Source: Lactimicrobium massiliense
Lineage (GTDB): Bacteria > Bacillota_I > Bacilli_A > Erysipelotrichales > Erysipelotrichaceae
Length of the DNA stretch: 64,000 nt
Direction: 5' to 3'
Assembly: GCF_900343155.1 (NCBI RefSeq)
Contig: NZ_OUNG01000005.1
Location: 62,001-126,000 of the forward strand
Positions 16,918-25,315 of this stretch are shown here, one piece after another (the stretch's first letter is position 1; every line of letters begins with the position of its first letter). The position numbers and the translations under genes were made by a program. A model generated the notes under the pieces. That model did no database searches, had not been told where the DNA came from, and saw only the letters and a program-made list of their open reading frames with translations.

Positions 16918-17855
16918 TATTTGTCCTCCTTCTGAAAGCGGGCAGCATTGCGTCCTGCTCTGGCAAAGGAATTACGCTGCTTTGCCTGCAGGTAAGGAAC
17001 AGCAAGGAAGATGGCAACGATGATGGCTGTAAACATCTTGAGCCAGTTGGAATCCAGCTTGAGCCACAGCACAATCGTCACAACGATATAGTAGATGACA
17101 CCACCCAGTACGACAAAGACCAGCCGGCCGGCAAAGTTGAGATGTCTGCCGCACAGGGCATTGCCAATCACTTCGCCAATGATGACAGCAGCCAGGCCGA
17201 TGACGATGGAGCCGCGTCCCATATTGATATCAGAGAAGCCCTGCAGCTGTGCCATCAGGGCGCCGGAGAAGGCAACAATACCATTGGAGAAGGCAAGCCC
17301 GAGTACGGTCATGCGGTCAATGTTAATGCCCTGTGCCTTGGCCATTGTCGGGTTGCAGCCGGTAGCACGCATGGCGGATCCGGCTTCAGTACCAAAGTAC
17401 CAGTACATGATGGCAATCAGAACGGCAGCAATGACCGCTCCGATGGCAATGGTTGGCGGAATGACACGGGATGTCACAACCAGTGCGTATTTATCAGCGG
17501 ACACTGCTTTGTTGGCTGCCATTCCCATGATAGCAAGGTTAATGGAATACAGTGAGAACTGAGTCAGAATGCCTGCCAGAATGGTCGGAATGCCCAGCTT
17601 TGTATGTAATAAACCTGTTACTGCCCCGGCAGCCATGCCGGCAAGGAAGGCGACCAGCATTGCCAGCCATGGATTCCATCCTGCCAGAATTAACATAACG
17701 CATGTCGCACCTCCGGTTGTGAAGGTACCGTCTACGGTCAGATCTGCTACATCAAGAAGACGGAAAGTAATATAAACTCCCAGGGCCATAATGCCCCAAA
17801 TGATGCCCTGGGCAATACCGCCCGGCAGAGCACCAATCAGATTTCCAATACTCAT
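16917..17855 (-). CDS. ABC transporter permease, LivH-like
   Basis: About 312 residues with eight or more membrane helices. Conserved: VADLTVDGTFTTGGA, GLLHTKLGIPTILAGILT and GSAMRATGCNPTMAKAQGI, typical of the branched-chain permease superfamily paired with ABC_sub_bind lipoproteins. I place the start at 17855 (MSIGNLIGAL), with GGGAG about 11 nt upstream. Upstream in-frame codons run into the 12-bp stem-loop at 17887-17914 and are unlikely to be coding. The stop overlaps the ATPase start. Confidence 0.88.
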   Translation of the reverse strand: MSIGNLIGALPGGIAQGIIWGIMALGVYITFRLLDVADLTVDGTFTTGGATCVMLILAGWNPWLAMLVAFLAGMAAGAVTGLLHTKLGIPTILAGILTQFSLYSINLAIMGMAANKAVSADKYALVVTSRVIPPTIAIGAVIAAVLIAIMYWYFGTEAGSAMRATGCNPTMAKAQGINIDRMTVLGLAFSNGIVAFSGALMAQLQGFSDINMGRGSIVIGLAAVIIGEVIGNALCGRHLNFAGRLVFVVLGGVIYYIVVTIVLWLKLDSNWLKMFTAIIVAIFLAVPYLQAKQRNSFARAGRNAARFQKEDK

Positions 17856-17886
17856 TTTAATTTTGCTCCCAATTGATAAACGCATG

Positions 17887-17914
17887 ACATGGGTGCAGTT
17901 GTCTGCACCCATGT
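17887..17914 (-). other. perfect 12-bp intercistronic stem-loop
   Basis: ACATGGGTGCAG and CTGCACCCATGT pair perfectly around a 4-nt loop, between the lipoprotein gene and the permease gene on the - strand. No T-run follows, so it is not a classic terminator. It could protect the upstream lipoprotein mRNA from 3' decay or attenuate the downstream genes, giving the usual excess of binding protein. Confidence 0.7.
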
Positions 17915-17933
17915 AGTTGTCTGCTGTGCTTAA

Positions 17934-18938
17934 TCAGTTTTCAGCAGTATATGCCTGATAGCCATCAGGAACTGTAATGCCAAGCTTTGCGCACCTGTCC
18001 GCATCATATTCTTTGACCGGATTATCATAGTATTCAACAGGCATATCACTGATCTTTTCTTCTCCGGTCAGAATCTTCACAGCCATCTTCCCGGTTGTCT
18101 GACCAAGTTTGTAATAGTCAATGGACATGGTTGCGATGCCACAGCCGCTCATGATACCTTCCTCACCGGTAATGATCGGTACCCCAGCAGGCTCAGCCAC
18201 GTTATTGATCGCTTCGGCGCAGCTTGCTGCTGTATTATCGGTCGGAATATAAAGCGCATCACAGTCATTGCAGGCACTCTGGGTAACACTTGCCACATCG
18301 TTTGAATCGGAGAAGGTGTATACCTTTACAGTCTTGCCTTCATCTTCCAGATATTTCTGTACCTGCTGAGCCTGATAAACACTGTTGGCTTCGGCGGAGC
18401 AATAGAGAATGCCGATGGTTTTTGCATCTGGCAGCAGCTCATCAAACATAGCAGCCTGCTGATCCAGCGGAGCAAGATCAGAAGTTCCGGAAATATTGCC
18501 TCCTACTGTGCCGTTGAAATCATCCAGTGAAAGGGCAACACCATATTCTGTAATAGCTGTGCCCAGAATCGGGATTGTGCTTGTAGCAGAAGCCGCAGCC
18601 TGCAGAGATGGCGTTGCATTGGCCAGAATCAGGTCCACGCCCTGGGTGACAAACTGATTGGCAATTGTTGTACACTGGGCAGAATCATTTGAGGCATTCT
18701 TCAGTGTGACGGTCACTTTGTCACCAAGCTCCGCCTTCAGCTCATCCTCAAAACCCTGACTGGCAGCATCCAGAGCCGGATGCTGGACCAGCTGGATGAT
18801 GCCAACTGTGTAAGTGCCATCATCAGAGGCTTTGGCATCGGCTGAGGATACAGAGGCAGATGCAGTCGGACTGGATGCACAGCCTGCCAGGGCTGCAGCA
18901 AGAACACCTGCTGTCATCATTTTGCAAATATTTTTCAT
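17934..18938 (-). CDS. ABC transporter substrate-binding lipoprotein (ABC_sub_bind family)
   Basis: About 334 residues. A signal peptide (KNICKMMTAGVLAAALAGC) ends in the lipobox LAGC, so the mature protein is lipid-anchored at the Cys. It is followed by a Ser/Ala-rich linker and a two-lobe periplasmic-binding fold: VGIIQLVQHPALDAA, VDLILANATPSLQAA, IGILYCSAEANS, YIPTDNTAAS and GVPIITGEEG are typical of PF04392 proteins. The ATG at 18938 has an AGGGAG site at good spacing; the ATG at 18947 abuts that site and is less likely. First gene of the three-gene uptake operon. Confidence 0.92.
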   Translation of the reverse strand: MKNICKMMTAGVLAAALAGCASSPTASASVSSADAKASDDGTYTVGIIQLVQHPALDAASQGFEDELKAELGDKVTVTLKNASNDSAQCTTIANQFVTQGVDLILANATPSLQAAASATSTIPILGTAITEYGVALSLDDFNGTVGGNISGTSDLAPLDQQAAMFDELLPDAKTIGILYCSAEANSVYQAQQVQKYLEDEGKTVKVYTFSDSNDVASVTQSACNDCDALYIPTDNTAASCAEAINNVAEPAGVPIITGEEGIMSGCGIATMSIDYYKLGQTTGKMAVKILTGEEKISDMPVEYYDNPVKEYDADRCAKLGITVPDGYQAYTAEN

Positions 18939-18983
18939 AGTTTTCATCTCCCTGAAATATATTACAGTATGGATGAATTTTAT

Positions 18984-19310
18984 TACAATTAGGGGAAACA
19001 GGCAATACCATCCGCTATCGATTTGACTTCAAACCGTATTTTTTTTACGTTAAAGGCAACATTGTGCTAACATAATAAAGAAATCGCTGAAGGGGAAAAG
19101 TAGCATTTCTGTTCAGGCTGAAAGAGAGTAGACGGCAGGTGCAAGTCTATAGCCGGCAATGTGTGAAGCTGCCCGTGAGAGCATGTTAATCCATGCCGTA
19201 TCCTGCGTTAAAGGATGAATTAAGGTGCACACACATGTGTGAACCAGGATGGTACCGCGTTGACAGCGTTCCTGGAAATCTGGAACGCTTTTTTATATTC
19301 ATCAGGAGGT
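18984..19310 (+). repeat. long direct repeat, copy 1 (orphan alaS leader)
   Basis: About 327 bp, repeated at 21219-21546 with three differences: G/T near position 18992, C/A at about 19068 and a 1-nt deletion near 19162. It starts TACAATTA and ends AGGAGGT, exactly at the outer edges of the IS1634-like element. It contains promoter, T-box and ribosome-binding site of alaS but is followed by the IS instead of alaS. Confidence 0.93.
19081..19294 (+). promoter_or_regulatory. T-box leader, alanine-specific, orphan copy
   Basis: Stem I with AGAGAGTA and GGTGCAAG motifs, candidate specifier GCT (Ala) at 19168-19170, T-box GGATGGTACCGCG (19247-19259), terminator GCGTTCC...GGAACGC plus TTTTTT (19265-19294). 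A possible promoter is TTAAAG (19050-19055), 17 bp, TAATAA (19073-19078). It points into the transposase gene. Confidence 0.9.
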
Positions 19311-21218
19311 CCCGTCTTTAGAGCATAGCACCATGAATCTTTAGGAGTCCTTATTAGTCAAATCATTCATTCAGCCCTATTTCATGGGATTTTTTTGATG
19401 CGTGAAAATTTGACAAATTTATTTTTTAACTATTCTATATATGGTGTTATGGTGCTATAATATAAGAGGGTGCTTTATGGCCTACTTTCTTAAGAAATCT
19501 AACCTGAAAAAAGGTGTCTATCTGCAGATCTACGAGTCTTTCTACAACCCGGAAAGGAGACAGACCTGCCATCGTTCTTACAAGGCTTTGGGCTATGTAA
19601 ATGATTTGAAGACTGATGAAATTCCGGATCCTGTCACTCACTACAAACAAGTTGTTGAAGAGATGAATCAGGAACGCAAGAAAGAGAAAGTCAAACGCAT
19701 CTCTACTTCTTCTCCGATGCGCTCTTTAGGCTACTTTCCCCTGCATGCAATTCTCGAAAAGCTGCAGGTGAAAAGATTTATCGATCTGTATCAGCTTACT
19801 AATGACTTTCAGTTCAAGATTACGGATGTTCTCTTTTCGTTGATCTATGCGCGTGCTATCAATCCATGCAGTAAATTACGCACTTTCCACGAGGTGCTGC
19901 CATTCCTGTTTCAGGAATATGATTACTCCTATAATCAGATGCTCAAAGGAATAGAGTTTCTTGGAAGTAATTATGAAAAAATTGTTGAATTATTTACTGC
20001 TCAGGTTTCCGAAAAGTACAGTCTTTCCACTTCGACAACATATTTTGACTGCACAAACTTCTATTTTGAAATTGACCGTGAAGACGATTTCAGAAGAAAA
20101 GGGCCAAGTAAGGAAAACAGGAAAGATCCTATCATTGGGCTTGGCCTTCTGCTGGATGCCAACCAGATTCCGATTGGGATGAGAATGTATCCAGGGAACG
20201 AATCCGAGAAACCAGTTCTCAGGGATATTATTGCCTCTATGAAAAACAGACAAGGCATTAAAGGGAAAACCATACAGGTAGCTGACAAGGGACTCAACTG
20301 CTCTGAAAATATCATTAACGCGGTAAGCAATGGTGATGGCTATCTCTTTTCTAAATCTGTAAAGACACTTCCTGAAAAGGAAAAAGTATGGGTTCTTCTG
20401 GAAAACGGATATCAGAATGTTACGAACCCAGATGGAAGCCTTAAATACAAATGGAAGGCATGTGTCGACAAATTCCCATATACCTATACAGACAAAGACG
20501 GCAAAAAGCATACAGTCAATTTAAAAGAAAAACGGGTTGTAACATACAATCCGCAGCTGGCTAAAAAGAAGAAATTTGAAATCATGAAAATGGTTGATAA
20601 AGCCACCAGATTATCTCAGTCTATGGCCAAGAAAAATGAATATGGTGAATCTTCAAAATACGTCACATTCAAGTCAACCAGTAAAGGCGAAAAGACAGAT
20701 GACAAGGTGGTTACAGAGATAAATGAAGCGCAAATCGAGAAAGACCTTAAGCTGGCAGGTTATAACCTGCTGGTAACTTCAGAAGTTAATATGGCTCCCA
20801 AAGACATCTACAGCACCTATCACAATCTCTGGCGTATTGAAGAATCCTTCCGGATCATGAAATCCGACCTGGATGCACGCCCTGTATTCTTGCAGAAAGA
20901 GGACACAATCAAAGGACATTTTCTGGTCTGTTATCTGACAGTTCTTCTGGGCAGGATCCTTCAATTTAAGATTTTGGAAAATAAATACTCTTCATCAGAA
21001 ATATTCAATTTCATGAAGGAATTCAATGTAGTAGAAGCAGATGGAAAATACATCAATCTGGCAACCAACAGTCCCTTTATAAAGGAGTTTGCAGAGATGA
21101 CAAAGCTGCCTCTGGATCACTATATATTGAACTCCAGAAAAATAGAAAAAATGCTGAACTTCCGATTCTGATATCGGAGGTTTAGCACCATTTTTTAACG
21201 TTAACTTCTAAAGTCAGG
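19311..21218 (+). mobile_element. IS1634-like insertion sequence
   Basis: 1908 bp between the two long direct repeats. The ends are short imperfect inverted repeats: CCCGTCTTTAGA (19311-19322) and TCTAAAGTCAGG (21207-21218; reverse complement CCTGACTTTAGA), 10 of 12 matching. One intact transposase on the + strand. The original IS1634 from Mycoplasma mycoides was described as making long, variable-length target duplications, which fits the ~328-bp repeats here. Confidence 0.9.
19477..21171 (+). CDS. IS1634/IS4-superfamily transposase
   Basis: 564 residues. An N-terminal region starts MAYFLKKSNLKKGVYLQIYE. The DDE catalytic core shows a first Asp in TTYFDCTNFYFE, a second in IQVADKGLNCSENI, and the YREK-like Glu in WRIEESFRIMKSDLDARPV, followed by HFLVCYLTVLLGRIL. 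This arrangement is typical of IS1634 transposases. I chose ATG 19477 for its GAGGG ribosome-binding site; 19441 is an upstream in-frame alternative. The element's own promoter may be TTGACA (19410-19415) with TTCTAT, and a TATAAT lies at 19455-19460. The orphan alaS T-box is cis to the gene and could add tRNA-dependent read-through. Confidence 0.92.
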   Translation: MAYFLKKSNLKKGVYLQIYESFYNPERRQTCHRSYKALGYVNDLKTDEIPDPVTHYKQVVEEMNQERKKEKVKRISTSSPMRSLGYFPLHAILEKLQVKRFIDLYQLTNDFQFKITDVLFSLIYARAINPCSKLRTFHEVLPFLFQEYDYSYNQMLKGIEFLGSNYEKIVELFTAQVSEKYSLSTSTTYFDCTNFYFEIDREDDFRRKGPSKENRKDPIIGLGLLLDANQIPIGMRMYPGNESEKPVLRDIIASMKNRQGIKGKTIQVADKGLNCSENIINAVSNGDGYLFSKSVKTLPEKEKVWVLLENGYQNVTNPDGSLKYKWKACVDKFPYTYTDKDGKKHTVNLKEKRVVTYNPQLAKKKKFEIMKMVDKATRLSQSMAKKNEYGESSKYVTFKSTSKGEKTDDKVVTEINEAQIEKDLKLAGYNLLVTSEVNMAPKDIYSTYHNLWRIEESFRIMKSDLDARPVFLQKEDTIKGHFLVCYLTVLLGRILQFKILENKYSSSEIFNFMKEFNVVEADGKYINLATNSPFIKEFAEMTKLPLDHYILNSRKIEKMLNFRF

Positions 21219-21546
21219 TACAATTATGGGAAACAGGCAATACCATCCGCTATCGATTTGACTTCAAACCGTATTTTTTTTACGTTAAAGGCAACATTGT
21301 GATAACATAATAAAGAAATCGCTGAAGGGGAAAAGTAGCATTTCTGTTCAGGCTGAAAGAGAGTAGACGGCAGGTGCAAGTCTATAGCCGGCAATGATGT
21401 GAAGCTGCCCGTGAGAGCATGTTAATCCATGCCGTATCCTGCGTTAAAGGATGAATTAAGGTGCACACACATGTGTGAACCAGGATGGTACCGCGTTGAC
21501 AGCGTTCCTGGAAATCTGGAACGCTTTTTTATATTCATCAGGAGGT
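21219..21546 (+). repeat. long direct repeat, copy 2 (functional alaS leader)
   Basis: Partner of 18984-19310 (about 99% identical). It begins immediately after the right inverted repeat of the IS and runs through the AGGAGGT ribosome-binding site 4 nt before the alaS ATG. Confidence 0.93.
21316..21531 (+). promoter_or_regulatory. T-box leader of alaS
   Basis: Same architecture as the orphan copy: specifier GCT at 21404-21406, T-box GGATGGTACCGCG at 21483-21495, terminator 21502-21531 with TTTTTT. Uncharged tRNA-Ala should promote antitermination into alaS. Nothing of the leader was lost on IS insertion. Confidence 0.92.
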
Positions 21547-21550
21547 CATC

Positions 21551-24193
21551 ATGACAAACAAACAGCTGACTGGCAATCAGGTACGCCAGATGTTCCTGGA
21601 CTTCTTTGCGTCCAAAGGATGCATGGTAGAGCCAAGTGCCAGCCTCATTCCTCACAACGATCCAACTCTGCTTTGGATCAATGCCGGTGTTTCTGCTTTG
21701 AAGAAGTACTTCGATGGCAGTGAAAAGCCGGCTTCCAACCGCATCTGCAATGCCCAGAAGTCCATCCGGACAAACGACATTGAAAATGTCGGCAAGACAG
21801 CCAGACACCACACCTTCTTTGAGATGCTTGGCAATTTCTCAATCGGCGACTACTTCAAGACCGAAGCCATCACCTGGGCATGGGAGTTTCTGACCAGCCC
21901 GAAATGGATCGGCTTTGATCCCAAGCGCCTGTATGTCACCGTTTATCCAGATGATACCGACGCCTACAATCTGTGGGTAAAGGTCGGCATGGATCCCAAG
22001 CATATCCACAAGACGATGGATAACTTCTGGGAAATCGGCAGAGGCCCGGGCGGACCGGATACCGAGATCTATTATGACCGTGGTGAAAAGTATGATCCGC
22101 AGCACCTGGGCGAGAAACTGTTCTTTGAAGACATGGAGAATGACCGCTACATCGAAGTCTGGAATATCGTCTTCTCCCAGTACGACTGCCGTCCGGGTGA
22201 AGTGCCGCGCAGTGAGTATAAGGAACTGCCGCAGAAGAACATTGATACCGGCATGGGTCTGGAAAGGCTTGTCGCTCTGATTCAGGATGGTGAGACTAAC
22301 TTCGATACCGATCTCTTCCTGCCGATCATTCATGCCACAGAGAAGTATGCTGCTCATCCGTATTCTGATCCTGAATACAAGATGGCATACCGTGTCATTG
22401 CCGATCATATACGTACCGTGACATTTGCCATTGCCGATGGCGCCATGTTCTCCAATGAGGGCAGAGGCTATGTCCTGCGCAGAGTATTGCGCAGAGCGGT
22501 GCGCTATGGCCGCAAGCTGGGCATTAACGGAGCTTTCATGTATAAGCTTGTCCAGGTTGTCGCTGACAATATGAAAGACTACTATCCGTATCTGGAAGAC
22601 AAGGTGACCCTGATCAGCCGCCTGGTCAAGCAGGAGGAAGAATCCTTTGCCAGGACGCTGGACAAGGGTGAGGATCTGCTCAATGCTGCCATGAAGGAAC
22701 ATGAAAAGGAAAAGGCACTGCCTGGTGATGTCGTGTTCCGTCTGTATGATACGTATGGCTTCCCGAAGGAACTGACGACTGAAATTGCCCAGGATGCCGG
22801 CTATACGGTGGATGAAAAGGGCTTTGAGAAGGAAATGGAGCTGCAGAAGCAGAGAGCCAGAGATGCCCGTGCCAATGTGCAGTCCATGCATGGCCAGTCC
22901 AAGGATCTGATGGACTTTACAAAGGAAAGTGTGTTCACCGGCTATACCGATAAGACCTGCAAGGGTGAAGTCATCGGCCTGTTCCATGATGGCGTGGCTG
23001 TCAATGAACTGTCTGATGAAGGTGATGTGATTCTTTCCAGCACCTGCTTCTATGCCGAAAGCGGCGGTCAGTGCGCAGATACCGGCAAGCTGTGGAATGA
23101 TACATTCAAGGCAGATGTCGTTGACGTGCAGAAAGCACCGCACAAGCAGCATATGCATCATATCGACCATGTCGAGGGTATTGTCCACATCGGCGATGTA
23201 CTGGAAGGTGCTTATGACTATGCAGCAAGACAGAGAACCCGTGCCAACCATTCTTCCCTGCATCTTTTACAGGCAGCTCTGCGTCAGGTACTGGGCGATC
23301 ACATTGCCCAGGCAGGTTCCTACAATGGACCTGACTACGGCCGTTTCGACTTCACGCATTTTGAAAAGCCGACGGCTGAGCAGCTCAAGGAAGTAGAGCG
23401 CATTGTCAACGAGAAGATCAATGAAGATCTGCCTGTTACAACCCAGGTTCTGCCGATTGAAGAAGCAAAGAAGACAGGTGCTACAGCCCTGTTTGATGAA
23501 AAGTACGGCGATACGGTCAGAGTCGTATCCATGGGTGATTTCTCCAAGGAATTCTGCGCCGGTACACATGTCAATAACACAGGTGATCTGGGCAGCTTCC
23601 ATATCCTGTCCGAAGAGTCTGTCGGTTCCGGTGTACGCCGTATTACTTCTGTCACCAAGATGAAGTCGTATGACAGCTTCAAGCAGGAAGAAGAAACACT
23701 GAATGACCTGGCTGCTCTGCTGAAGCTGAAGAAGGCAGACGGCCTGCATGAGCGGATTGCAAAGCTTCTGGAAGAAAATAATGAACTCAAGAAGGAAGTC
23801 GCAGCTGCCAATGAGAAGGCACTGCAGTCTGATGCAGAAAGCAAGCTGGCTGTGGCAGTGGAAGTCAATGGCCTGCATGTCCTTGTGCTCAAGCTCAAAG
23901 ACTTTGAGGCTGGTGAGCTCAAGAAGTATGCCGAACTGCTGCGCAACAAAATGAAGGATGGCTTTGTGTTTATGGCTGATGAGACAAATGGAAAAGTTGT
24001 CTTTGTGGCCGCAAGTTCCAAGGCGGCAATTGCCAAGGGTCTCAAAGCTGGCGATATCGTCAAGAAGGCAGCCCAGATCTGCGGCGGCAATGGCGGCGGC
24101 AGACCGGATATGGCTCAGGCCGGCGGCCGTGATGTAGCCAAGATTGATGAAGCAATCGCTGCTGTCAAACAAACCATTGAGCAGTTATCATGA
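21551..24193 (+). CDS. alaS: alanyl-tRNA synthetase
   Basis: 880 residues, full length. Class II catalytic domain with the start NQVRQMFLDFFASKGC and ARHHTFFEMLGNFS. The editing domain carries the zinc/catalytic HxxxH in RANHSSLHLLQAAL (about residue 560) and CAGTHV (about residue 675). A C-Ala domain (about 740-880) ends with CGGNGGGRPDMAQAGG. The enzyme charges tRNA-Ala and clears mischarged Ser and Gly. Start fixed by AGGAGG 6 nt before the ATG. Its leader was duplicated by an IS insertion just upstream yet the gene itself is intact. Confidence 0.97.
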   Translation: MTNKQLTGNQVRQMFLDFFASKGCMVEPSASLIPHNDPTLLWINAGVSALKKYFDGSEKPASNRICNAQKSIRTNDIENVGKTARHHTFFEMLGNFSIGDYFKTEAITWAWEFLTSPKWIGFDPKRLYVTVYPDDTDAYNLWVKVGMDPKHIHKTMDNFWEIGRGPGGPDTEIYYDRGEKYDPQHLGEKLFFEDMENDRYIEVWNIVFSQYDCRPGEVPRSEYKELPQKNIDTGMGLERLVALIQDGETNFDTDLFLPIIHATEKYAAHPYSDPEYKMAYRVIADHIRTVTFAIADGAMFSNEGRGYVLRRVLRRAVRYGRKLGINGAFMYKLVQVVADNMKDYYPYLEDKVTLISRLVKQEEESFARTLDKGEDLLNAAMKEHEKEKALPGDVVFRLYDTYGFPKELTTEIAQDAGYTVDEKGFEKEMELQKQRARDARANVQSMHGQSKDLMDFTKESVFTGYTDKTCKGEVIGLFHDGVAVNELSDEGDVILSSTCFYAESGGQCADTGKLWNDTFKADVVDVQKAPHKQHMHHIDHVEGIVHIGDVLEGAYDYAARQRTRANHSSLHLLQAALRQVLGDHIAQAGSYNGPDYGRFDFTHFEKPTAEQLKEVERIVNEKINEDLPVTTQVLPIEEAKKTGATALFDEKYGDTVRVVSMGDFSKEFCAGTHVNNTGDLGSFHILSEESVGSGVRRITSVTKMKSYDSFKQEEETLNDLAALLKLKKADGLHERIAKLLEENNELKKEVAAANEKALQSDAESKLAVAVEVNGLHVLVLKLKDFEAGELKKYAELLRNKMKDGFVFMADETNGKVVFVAASSKAAIAKGLKAGDIVKKAAQICGGNGGGRPDMAQAGGRDVAKIDEAIAAVKQTIEQLS

Positions 24194-24202
24194 CAAACAG
24201 AG

Positions 24203-24229
24203 AAAACCGGGAAACCGGTTTTTCTTTTT
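24203..24229 (+). terminator. intrinsic terminator after alaS
   Basis: AAAACCGG-gaaa-CCGGTTTT followed by TCTTTTT. Confidence 0.85.
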
Positions 24230-24329
24230 GGCTTCAAATGTGAAAATTCACTAAAGTTTGGCATAGCCTGCATGCACACTTATATACTTTTTTTGCATTT
24301 TGTCCTAAAATATGAAAAAGGAGGCTCGT

Positions 24330-24599
24330 ATGAATAAGAATAATCAGGATGTTACGGAAACTGTCAGCTTTAATGCCGAAGAGATCCGCCGTTCTAATAT
24401 CTGTGAGATTTTAAAGCATGTTTCACAGGCACTTGAGGAAAGAGGCTATAACTCGATCAATCAGCTTGCGGGCTATCTGATTTCCAATGACCCGGCTTAC
24501 ATTTCCAGTCATAATAATGCCAGAAGCATCATTCAGTCTGTTGAGCGTCATGAGATCATTGAGGAGCTTGTCAGATTTTACCTTGAGGAGCACAAGTGA
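24330..24599 (+). CDS. ireB: IreB family regulatory phosphoprotein (DUF965)
   Basis: 89 residues. It matches the small IreB/YrzL family: [45 protein letters not shown]...[13 protein letters not shown]. In enterococci IreB is phosphorylated by the PASTA kinase IreK and influences cephalosporin resistance. The start at 24330 has a strong AAAGGAGG site. The stop overlaps the GTG start of ruvX. The ireB-ruvX-DUF1292-mltG order is a conserved Bacillota cluster and supports the assignment. Confidence 0.92.
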   Translation: MNKNNQDVTETVSFNAEEIRRSNICEILKHVSQALEERGYNSINQLAGYLISNDPAYISSHNNARSIIQSVERHEIIEELVRFYLEEHK

Positions 24600-25015
24600 A
24601 GTATTTAGGCCTGGACCTTGGCAGTGTGACCTGCGGCGTTTCGATCAGCCAGACCGGTCTGATTGCCGGTACGTATGAAACAATCCGCTTTAAGCCGGAT
24701 GATTATGATTCCGCCCTGGATCAGGTGCTGGAAGTGATCGCCAAAGAGAAGCCAGATGAGATTGTGCTTGGCATGCCGTATATGCTCAATGATGATATTG
24801 GACCGCGTGCACAGATCTGTCTGGAGTTTGGCAGACAGCTTGAGAAGGAGAGCGGTCTGCCGGTGCATATGCAGGATGAGAGGATGACGACGGTGGAGTC
24901 GGAGGATATTCTTCTGCAGGCGGATGTTTCCAGGAAAAAGAGAAAGAAAGTCATCGATCAGATGGCTGCTGTTGCCATCCTGCAGAGATGGCTTGATAGT
25001 GGCAGAAGGGGCTGA
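24596..25015 (+). CDS. ruvX: RuvX/YqgF Holliday junction resolvase-like protein
   Basis: 139 residues, RNase H-like fold. It shows the first acidic strand [26 protein letters not shown], and [12 protein letters not shown] with the late catalytic residues, ending [13 protein letters not shown]. Homologues process the 5' end of pre-16S rRNA and have been proposed as junction resolvases. It begins with GTG overlapping the ireB stop (GTGA). Second gene of the ireB operon. Confidence 0.93.
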   Translation: MKYLGLDLGSVTCGVSISQTGLIAGTYETIRFKPDDYDSALDQVLEVIAKEKPDEIVLGMPYMLNDDIGPRAQICLEFGRQLEKESGLPVHMQDERMTTVESEDILLQADVSRKKRKKVIDQMAAVAILQRWLDSGRRG

Positions 25016-25051
25016 GGCCGCCTTTTGCTTTTAGGGGAAAGGAATACTTGT

Positions 25052-25315
25052 ATGACTGATGACAACCGCATGACGATCACCGACGACAATGGCCAGGAAC
25101 GGGAGGTGCATATCCTCTCCAACTTCGATGCCCCGGATGGACGCCACTTTGTGCTGTTTGAGGATCCTGCTAATCCGGATGCCGGCGTGTATGCCTACCA
25201 GTACGATGGTGATGGCAACATGGATGTCGTAACGGATGAGAAGGATCTAGAAATGTGCGAAGAAGTGCTTGGTGCAATCAGCGATCAGCTGGAAGGAGGA
25301 TGCGATGGCAACTGA
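25052..25315 (+). CDS. DUF1292 family protein (YrzB-like)
   Basis: 87 residues, very acidic. The family core is ITDDNGQEREVHILSNFD, then FVLFEDPANPDAGVYAYQYD. Function is unknown, but DUF1292 proteins commonly follow ruvX in Bacillota. The start at 25052 has GGGGAAAGG 9 nt upstream. The 3' end overlaps the ribosome-binding region and start of mltG by 11 nt. Confidence 0.85.
   Translation: MTDDNRMTITDDNGQEREVHILSNFDAPDGRHFVLFEDPANPDAGVYAYQYDGDGNMDVVTDEKDLEMCEEVLGAISDQLEGGCDGN

Noticed and set aside
21839-23263. 474-residue - strand frame opposite alaS
   Set aside because: Shadow of a well-supported synthetase gene; no family resemblance.
24240-24256. GTGAAAATTCAC inverted repeat upstream of ireB as an operator
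   Set aside because: Only a 5-bp half-site with no second copy and no adjacent regulator gene; could easily be chance.
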